Source: CAZTDU01 sp964617355
GTDB lineage: Bacteria > Pseudomonadota > Gammaproteobacteria > Burkholderiales > SG8-39
Direction of reading: 5' to 3'
DNA length: 64,000 nucleotides
NCBI GenBank assembly: GCA_964617355.1
Contig: CAZTXP010000119.1
Location: forward strand, 1 to 64,000
The notes under the pieces: generated by a model
What the model was told of the DNA's origin: nothing
The model's database searches: none
The model's input: the letters and a program-made list of their open reading frames with translations, nothing else
In this document: piece after piece, positions 58,916 to 64,000 of the stretch
How the letters are laid out: each line of letters starts with the position of its first letter
How positions within the stretch are numbered: position 1 is the stretch's first letter
Position numbers and translations under genes: made by a program

Positions 58916-59702
58916 GGGGCACCATCCTGAGGACGAATCCGTTGGTGCTCGCCGGGCCGACCCAGAGGTCGGCGCCGTTGCGATGCACCTCGATGCCCCG
59001 AGTTTCCATCAATCGCGCCGCCGCCTCCAAGTCGGAGAACGAAACGGTCACCGCAGCGAATGCGGGCGCCGCCGGCGCCCAGCCGTAGCGCCCGGCGAAC
59101 GCGGCGGGCGAGGCGGCCTGCGCGATGCCCTCGAGCGCCGAGATGCGCGCCATGACGGCGGGGTCGTCGGTCACCACGGTGACGTCCTCCAGCGCGCGCG
59201 CGCCGTTCTCGTGCCTGGTCAGCGCAGGCTGCCAGAGGTATTCCGGCGTCTGGTGCTCGATCACGATCCATCGGCCCTCGGGGCAGGCATCGTCGCGCGA
59301 GAAGATGTTGCGGAAGCGCATGACGCGCGGCGCGCCGTCGACCAGCAGCGGCCGCTCGCGCGCCACCGGCGGGGACAGGAACGGCGCCTTCGGCGCGAGC
59401 AGCTCCCATGCGTCGTCGGCGTGCGCGCAGCGCAGCGCGAGCAGGTGCATGCCCTCGAAGCGGGCGAGGAACTTCGCCCACGGGTTGTGCGCGGCGGGGT
59501 CGACCAGGCCGATCAGTTCAAGGTAGCCGCGTTCGAAGATCGCGCAACGGTTCGCGCTCGCCCACGGCTGCATGCCCTCCTGCCCCGGCACCGCGCCGCG
59601 CTGGCGCGACACCGGCGACAGCGTGAAGCCGAGCGCCTCCCAGCGCGCGGCGCCGGCGGCGAGGTCGCGGACGATCGTCCCGGTGTGGTCTAGCGACAGC
59701 AT
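58902..59702 (-). CDS. VOC-superfamily (glyoxalase/dioxygenase-like) protein 2
   Basis: 266 residues. It begins LSLDHTGTIVRDLAAGAARWEALGFTL, with ANRCAIFERGYLELIGLVDP and VIEHQTPEYLWQPALTRHENGA. The matching blocks H-(Q/L)-T-x-x-x-x-W-Q-P and the shared layout show that it arose with protein 1 by tandem duplication. The pair may form a heterodimer or act on successive intermediates. It is 7 bases downstream of the ligase gene. Confidence 0.85.
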   Translation of the reverse strand: MLSLDHTGTIVRDLAAGAARWEALGFTLSPVSRQRGAVPGQEGMQPWASANRCAIFERGYLELIGLVDPAAHNPWAKFLARFEGMHLLALRCAHADDAWELLAPKAPFLSPPVARERPLLVDGAPRVMRFRNIFSRDDACPEGRWIVIEHQTPEYLWQPALTRHENGARALEDVTVVTDDPAVMARISALEGIAQAASPAAFAGRYGWAPAAPAFAAVTVSFSDLEAAARLMETRGIEVHRNGADLWVGPASTNGFVLRMVPHAHA

Positions 59703-59709
59703 CGGCGGC

Positions 59710-61203
59710 TCAGGCGGTGGCCGCGAGCTGTTCCAGCGCGATAGCCTTCAGCGCCTTGCGATCCACCTTGTTGGTGCCCGCGAGCGGCAGCTCCTTCATG
59801 AAGGTCACGCGGCGCGGGTGCTGGTAGGGCGGCGCGTTCGCGAGCGCGTACTGCTTGACCGCGTCTTCGGTGAGCGAGGCGCCGGCCTTCAGCACGATGA
59901 ACGCCACCGGCTTCTCGCCCTTCAGTTCGTCGGGTACCGGCACGACGCACGATTGCAGGACGTCCGGGTGGCGCTCGAGCATCTGCTCGACCTCGCCCGG
60001 ATAGATGTTCTCGCCGCCGCAGTTGAACATGTCGTCGTCGCGGCCGACGAAGGTGTAGGCGCCCGAGGCGTCGCGCCGGAAGACGTCGCCGGAGATGTAC
60101 CAGCCATCCGGCGTCAGTACCTCGCGCGTCTTTTCCGGAAGGTTCAGGTAGCCCTTCATGGTCGCGGGCGTGCGCTGCCAGAGGACGCCCTCGTCGGTGT
60201 CCTTGCCGTCCTTGTCGACGAGGCGCACGTCGACACCGGGCAGCGGCCAGCCGAGCGCCATGTCGGGCTTCGACTTGCCGGGCGCCGGGCCGAACACCAC
60301 GGGGCCCGCCTCGGTGGTGCCATAGGCGTTCGACACCACGGCATTGGGGAAATACGAGCGGATGTCGTCGATCAGCTTCTGGCTGGTGGGCGCCGAGCCC
60401 ATGCGCACGTAGTGCACCCTCGAGAGGTCGGTGCGCGCGAGCGTTTCCTTCTCGCGCACCACCATCGCCAGCATCGTCGGCACCGAGGTGAGCCACGTGA
60501 CGCCGAATCGGCCGATCGCCTCGACGTAGCGCTTCGCGTCGAACTGCGGCATCAGCACCATCGAGGCCTGCGCCGCGAAGATGAACTTCGAGGTGCCGAG
60601 CGCGTTCATGTGGAAGAGCGGCGCGGCGACGATCAGGCGCTCGTCCTGCAAGGACTGGCCGCCGCGCAGCCGGGACTCGACCGCCCAGAGGTGGCCCTGG
60701 TGCGACAGCGGCACGCCCTTGGGACGCCCGGTGGAGCCGGAGGTGTAGAGGATCATCGCGACCTCGTCGGGCACCGGCTGCACGGTGGCGAAGTCGCCGC
60801 GATCGAGGAACGCTTCCCAGTCGGGTCCGTATTCCACCGCCGGCATCCCGGCGGGCAGCAGGCCGCGGCGCTCGTGGTCGCAGAAGGCGAGCTTCGTCGC
60901 CGAGTCCTCGAGCACGAAGGCGATGGTGTCGCGCGGGAACTTGTGGTTCACCGGCACCGCCACCATGCCGGCGCGCATGATGCCGAAGTAGGCGGCGAGG
61001 AACTCGGCGCGGTTCGCCGAGAGGATCGCCACCGCATCGCCGCGCTTCAGGCCGCGGCGCACGAGGCCGCGGGCGACCGCCTTCGCCAGGCGGTCCATCT
61101 CGCCGTGCGTGACGGTGCGCGGCAGGGTCCAGTCGAGGCAGTCGATGACCGCCGTGGTGTCCTCCGCTTCGGGGCGGAAGTAGTCGCCGAGGTTCGTGAA
61201 CAT
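59710..61203 (-). CDS. Acyl-CoA ligase (AMP-forming)
   Basis: 497 residues. The adenylate-forming motifs are intact: A3 MILYTSGSTGRPKGVPLSH, A5 NAYGTTEAGP, A7 GWYISGDVFRRD, A8 GRDDDMFNCGGENIYPGEVE and the catalytic Lys in GTNKVDRKAL. It activates a carboxylic acid to its CoA thioester through an acyl-AMP. It is the first gene of the leftward run, so the operon probably starts with CoA activation of an imported acid. The start is ATG 61201-61203; no strong ribosome site is seen. It is divergent from the UbiX-like gene with 52 bases between. Confidence 0.92.
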   Translation of the reverse strand: MFTNLGDYFRPEAEDTTAVIDCLDWTLPRTVTHGEMDRLAKAVARGLVRRGLKRGDAVAILSANRAEFLAAYFGIMRAGMVAVPVNHKFPRDTIAFVLEDSATKLAFCDHERRGLLPAGMPAVEYGPDWEAFLDRGDFATVQPVPDEVAMILYTSGSTGRPKGVPLSHQGHLWAVESRLRGGQSLQDERLIVAAPLFHMNALGTSKFIFAAQASMVLMPQFDAKRYVEAIGRFGVTWLTSVPTMLAMVVREKETLARTDLSRVHYVRMGSAPTSQKLIDDIRSYFPNAVVSNAYGTTEAGPVVFGPAPGKSKPDMALGWPLPGVDVRLVDKDGKDTDEGVLWQRTPATMKGYLNLPEKTREVLTPDGWYISGDVFRRDASGAYTFVGRDDDMFNCGGENIYPGEVEQMLERHPDVLQSCVVPVPDELKGEKPVAFIVLKAGASLTEDAVKQYALANAPPYQHPRRVTFMKELPLAGTNKVDRKALKAIALEQLAATA

Positions 61204-61255
61204 GAAGAGCGAAAGGGTAGCCGAATTCCGCGTCGGATGTTGTACGCTCCGCCGC

Positions 61256-61876
61256 ATGAAGAAACCTGTTTCACGCCGAGGCCGATCGAAACGGCTGATC
61301 GTCGGCATTTCCGGCGCCACGGGTGCCGTCTTCGGCGTGCGCCTGCTCCAAGCGATTTCCGCCGAGCCCGGCTGGGAAGCGCACCTCGTGCTCACCGACG
61401 CCGGCGTGCTGAACGCGCACCAGGAGCTCGGCATGACCCGCAAGGCGGTCGAGGGCCTCGCCGAGGTGCACTACCACCCGAAGGACATCGGCGCCGCGAT
61501 CGCCAGCGGCTCCTTCCTCACCGAGGGCATGATCATCGCGCCCTGCTCGATGAAGACGCTGGCGGCGGTGGCGCACGCGCATGCCGACGACCTCATCTCC
61601 CGCGCCGCCGACGTGGTGCTGAAGGAGCGCCGGCGCCTGGTCATCCTGCCGCGCGAGGCGCCGTTCAACCTTGCGCACCTGCGCAACATGGTGGCGGTGG
61701 CCGAGATGGGCGGCATCGTGTTCCCGCCGGTGGGCGCGTTCTACTCCAAGCCGAAGACGATCGCGCAGCTGGTGGACCACACGGTACACCGCGTGCTCGA
61801 CCTCTTCGGCATCCACTCCCCCACGCTCGCGCGCTGGCGCGGCATGGGCAAGCCCGTGACGCGAGACGACGAATGA
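61256..61876 (+). CDS. ubiX: UbiX-like flavin prenyltransferase
   Basis: 206 residues. The UbiX/Pad1 pattern is present: RLIVGISGATGAVFGVRLLQ (FMN-phosphate loop), IASGSFLTEGMIIAPCSMKTLAAVAHAHADDLISRAADV and REAPFNLAHLRNM, then FPPVGAFYSKP. The enzyme makes prenyl-FMN, the cofactor of UbiD decarboxylases. No ubiD is in this window. An N-terminal basic extension (KKPVSRRGRSK) precedes the fold. It overlaps the DUF2817 gene by 4 bases (ATGA). Confidence 0.92.
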   Translation: MKKPVSRRGRSKRLIVGISGATGAVFGVRLLQAISAEPGWEAHLVLTDAGVLNAHQELGMTRKAVEGLAEVHYHPKDIGAAIASGSFLTEGMIIAPCSMKTLAAVAHAHADDLISRAADVVLKERRRLVILPREAPFNLAHLRNMVAVAEMGGIVFPPVGAFYSKPKTIAQLVDHTVHRVLDLFGIHSPTLARWRGMGKPVTRDDE

Positions 61877-62964
61877 GCGAGCTGGCCGTGTTTTCCCGGA
61901 CCTACCCCGAGGCGCGCGCGAAGTTCGTGGACGCGGTGCGCGCCGCCGGCGGCACGGTGACGAGCTACCGCCACGACACGCAGAAGGGCCCCGCGGGAGA
62001 AGACCTGTACCTCGACGTCGGCGTGGTCGGCCCGAAGGACGCGTCGCGCCGGATGGTGGCCGCCTGCGGCACGCACGGCATCGAAGGCTTCTCCGGTTCG
62101 GCCGCGCAGGTGGCATGGCTCGCGGGAGGCGGCGCGAAGCGGCTGCCTGCCGATACGTCGGTGGTGTTCCTGCACGCGATGAATCCCTGGGGCTTTGCGC
62201 ACCAGACGCGCTGCACCGAGGAAAACGTCGACCTCAATCGCAACTTCGTCGCCTTCGATGCGCCGCGGCCGGCGAACCCCGGCTACCACGAGGTGCACCC
62301 GAACATCACGCCCGCCGACTGGGACGACGCCACCGTCGCCGGCATCTTCCGCTGGCTGGACGAGTTCCGCGCGCGCGTCGGCGAGCAGGCCTTCTCGGAT
62401 GCGTACAACGGCGGCCAGTACTCGCACGCGGACGGCATCTTCTTCGGCGGCGAGCGCGTGCAGTGGGCGACGCGGACTTTCCTGCAGGCGGTGGATGCGC
62501 ACCTCGCCGGCGCGAAGCAGCTGTCGTTCATCGACCTGCATACCGGCATCGGGCCGTACCTCGACCACATCTACATCTGTTTCCACAAACCGGGTACCGC
62601 CGCATGGGAACGCGCGCGGCACTGGTGGGGCGAACGCGCGGTGAACCGGCAGGGCGTGACGCACAAGGCGCTCGCCGACTACAAGGGCATCCTGATCAAC
62701 GCGCTGTCGGAGCGCCTGCCGTCGACCGACATCACCACCGTGGTGATCGAGTTCGGCACGCGCGAGCGCCGCGACATGCAGCGCGCGGGCATGGCGGGGC
62801 GTTGGCTGCACTTCGAGGGCCACAAGGATCCCGCGAAGGCGAAGCGCGTGAAGGCCGAGTACGTGGAGGCGTTCTACCCGTCGGCGCCCGAGTGGAAGAA
62901 GGCGGTCCTCGAGCAGTCGCGGGATTTCCTCGACCGGGCGCTGAAGGGCGTTTCGGGGGCCTGA
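61873..62964 (+). CDS. DUF2817 family (M14-like zinc peptidase) protein
   Basis: 363 residues. The family core shows ACGTHGIEGFSGSAAQVAWL with the zinc-ligand pair His-x-x-Glu, NPWGFAHQTRCTEENVDLNRNFV, then IDLHTGIGPYLDHIYICFH with a later His. DUF2817 proteins are predicted carboxypeptidase-like hydrolases of the M14 clan with unknown substrate. No signal peptide is present, so cytoplasmic. Its close coupling to ubiX is unusual and suggests a shared catabolic unit. Confidence 0.87.
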   Translation: MSELAVFSRTYPEARAKFVDAVRAAGGTVTSYRHDTQKGPAGEDLYLDVGVVGPKDASRRMVAACGTHGIEGFSGSAAQVAWLAGGGAKRLPADTSVVFLHAMNPWGFAHQTRCTEENVDLNRNFVAFDAPRPANPGYHEVHPNITPADWDDATVAGIFRWLDEFRARVGEQAFSDAYNGGQYSHADGIFFGGERVQWATRTFLQAVDAHLAGAKQLSFIDLHTGIGPYLDHIYICFHKPGTAAWERARHWWGERAVNRQGVTHKALADYKGILINALSERLPSTDITTVVIEFGTRERRDMQRAGMAGRWLHFEGHKDPAKAKRVKAEYVEAFYPSAPEWKKAVLEQSRDFLDRALKGVSGA

Positions 62965-62991
62965 GCGGCCGGCAACGCGCCGTTTCTTGAT

Positions 62992-63010
62992 CCCCGTCAG
63001 ATTGGCGGGG
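62992..63010 (+). terminator. Hairpin between DUF2817 and malic enzyme genes
   Basis: CCCCGTC (62992-62998) pairs with GGCGGGG (63004-63010, one T-G wobble) around a 5-base loop. No T tract follows. It could be a weak terminator or a leader structure of the malic enzyme mRNA. Confidence 0.3.
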
Positions 63011-63051
63011 CGCCAGCGGCGAATGATGGCGGGCAGAGGAGGGAGCCCCCC

Positions 63052-64000
63052 ATGGCCGTTCGCCGCACTTCATCCAAGGGCAAGCTTGCCCGCCAACCCC
63101 GCGGCGTCGCGCTGCTGCGCGACCCGCTCGCCAACAAAGGCACCGCGTTCACCGAGGCCGAGCGCGACGCGCTCGGCTTGCGCGGCCTGCTGCCGGGCCA
63201 CCGCCACACGCAGGACGAGCAGGCGGCGCGGTTCCTGAAGCACCTGCGCGCGCTGCCGAGCGACCTCGAGAAGTACATCGACCTGAACGCGCTGCACGAT
63301 CGCAACGAGCGCCTGTTCTTCCGCGTGGTCGGCGACCATCCGGACGAGATCATGCCGCTGATCTACACGCCGACGGTCGGCCTCGCGTGCCAGCGCTTCG
63401 GCCACATCTTCCAGCGGCCGCGCGGGCTGTTCATCACGGCGCGCGACCGGGGCCGCATCGCGAAGGTGCTGCGCAACTGGCCGCACCGCGACGTCGGCAT
63501 CATCGTGGTTACCGATGGAGAGCGCATCCTCGGCCTCGGCGACCTCGGCGCCAACGGCATGGGCATCCCGGTCGGCAAGCTGTCGCTCTACACCGGCTGC
63601 GCGGGCGTGCCGCCGGAGCGCTGCCTGCCCGTGATGCTCGACGCGGGCACCGACAACGAGGCGCTGAGGAACGACCCGTTCTACGTCGGCCTCGCGCGGC
63701 CGCGGCTGCGCGGCAAGGCCTACGACGCATTCGTCGACGAGTTCGTGCAGGCGGTGCAGGAGGTCTTCCCTCGCGCGCTGATCCAGTTCGAGGACTTCGC
63801 GAACGCCAACGCCTTCCGGCTGCTGGAGAAGTACCGCGAGCGCATCTGCACCTTCAACGACGACATCCAGGGCACCGCGGCGGTGGCGCTGGCGGGCTTC
63901 CTGTCGGCGTTGCGCATCACCGGCGGCAAGCTCGGGGAGCAGAAGATCCTGTGCCTCGGCGCGGGCGAGGCCGCGGCCGGCATCTGCGACCTCGTGGTCG
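63052..64000 (+). CDS. maeA: NAD-dependent malic enzyme (N-terminal part, cut by the window edge)
   Basis: 316 codons are visible of the roughly 540 expected for the long malic-enzyme class. GGAGGG lies just before ATG 63052. Conserved blocks are FFRVVGDHPDEIMPLIYTPTVGLAC (catalytic Tyr), FITARDRGRIAKVLRNWP, VVTDGERILGLGDLGANGMGIPVGKLSLY, the metal-binding IQFEDFANANAF and TFNDDIQGTAAVALAG, then the start of the NAD domain (LCLGAGEAAAG). It decarboxylates malate to pyruvate in the cytoplasm. MaeA rather than MaeB is favoured by the long N-terminal region; the NAD/NADP choice is not visible. Confidence 0.93.
   Translation, partial: MAVRRTSSKGKLARQPRGVALLRDPLANKGTAFTEAERDALGLRGLLPGHRHTQDEQAARFLKHLRALPSDLEKYIDLNALHDRNERLFFRVVGDHPDEIMPLIYTPTVGLACQRFGHIFQRPRGLFITARDRGRIAKVLRNWPHRDVGIIVVTDGERILGLGDLGANGMGIPVGKLSLYTGCAGVPPERCLPVMLDAGTDNEALRNDPFYVGLARPRLRGKAYDAFVDEFVQAVQEVFPRALIQFEDFANANAFRLLEKYRERICTFNDDIQGTAAVALAGFLSALRITGGKLGEQKILCLGAGEAAAGICDLVV

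Overview
The window looks like chromosomal DNA of a very GC-rich betaproteobacterium, probably Burkholderiales-like. The reasons are dense, short-spaced operons with many ATGA/TGATG junctions, frequent GTG starts, six Bug/TctC-type periplasmic binding proteins, a LivKGFHM transporter, and several catabolic CoA/hydrolase genes. No rRNA, tRNA, CRISPR array, transposase or origin was seen. No stretch longer than about 300 bases lacks a gene.

Layout. 0-16 kb: a GAF-GAF-PAS class III nucleotide cyclase preceded by an overlapping coiled-coil gene made of five 36-residue repeats; AcpH; a Bug protein; SCO1 with an MBL hydrolase; a complete branched-chain-amino-acid/amide-type ABC transporter; a PilZ protein; an FAD oxidoreductase; and a DUF3301, ferredoxin reductase, lipoprotein run. 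16-29 kb: a five-PAS GGDEF-EAL protein, two secreted MBL/TPR proteins, a sulfatase, gamma-glutamyltransferase, a Bug protein, an exported SAM methyltransferase, a secreted orphan, an alpha/beta hydrolase and a YbaN-like protein. Two inverted copies of one hairpin repeat sit in the two convergent junctions around the gamma-glutamyltransferase.

29.2-31.9 kb: a compact island of clearly lower GC with a C5-cytosine methyltransferase, an unrecognised PD-(D/E)xK-like putative restriction endonuclease and a Vsr mismatch endonuclease. This is a complete acquired restriction-modification-repair unit. 31.9-39.4 kb: three Bug genes (one frameshifted) around hyuB-hyuA and an enoyl-CoA hydratase.

39.4-49.6 kb is the most unusual region. 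A leftward operon encodes a phosphonate-type PhnC-PhnD-PhnE-PhnE transporter, a SAM methyltransferase with an N-terminal DNA-binding-like segment, and a MetF-like protein. It is divergent from a LicC/PntC-like nucleotidyltransferase coupled to a core MetE-like enzyme, with a candidate operator between them. A second core MetE-like gene and a Ser/Thr kinase with a cyclic-nucleotide-binding domain follow. My inference is a system that imports a phosphonate-like or methylated compound, then activates it or exchanges its methyl group with tetrahydrofolate.

49.9-61.2 kb: a 12-gene leftward catabolic/transport operon (acyl-CoA ligase, two VOC proteins, oxidoreductase, thioesterase, two NMT1-type binding proteins, class II aldolase, Bug, ABC ATPase, permease, MFS). 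61.2-64 kb: UbiX-like, DUF2817 peptidase-like, and the N-terminal part of a malic enzyme cut by the window edge.
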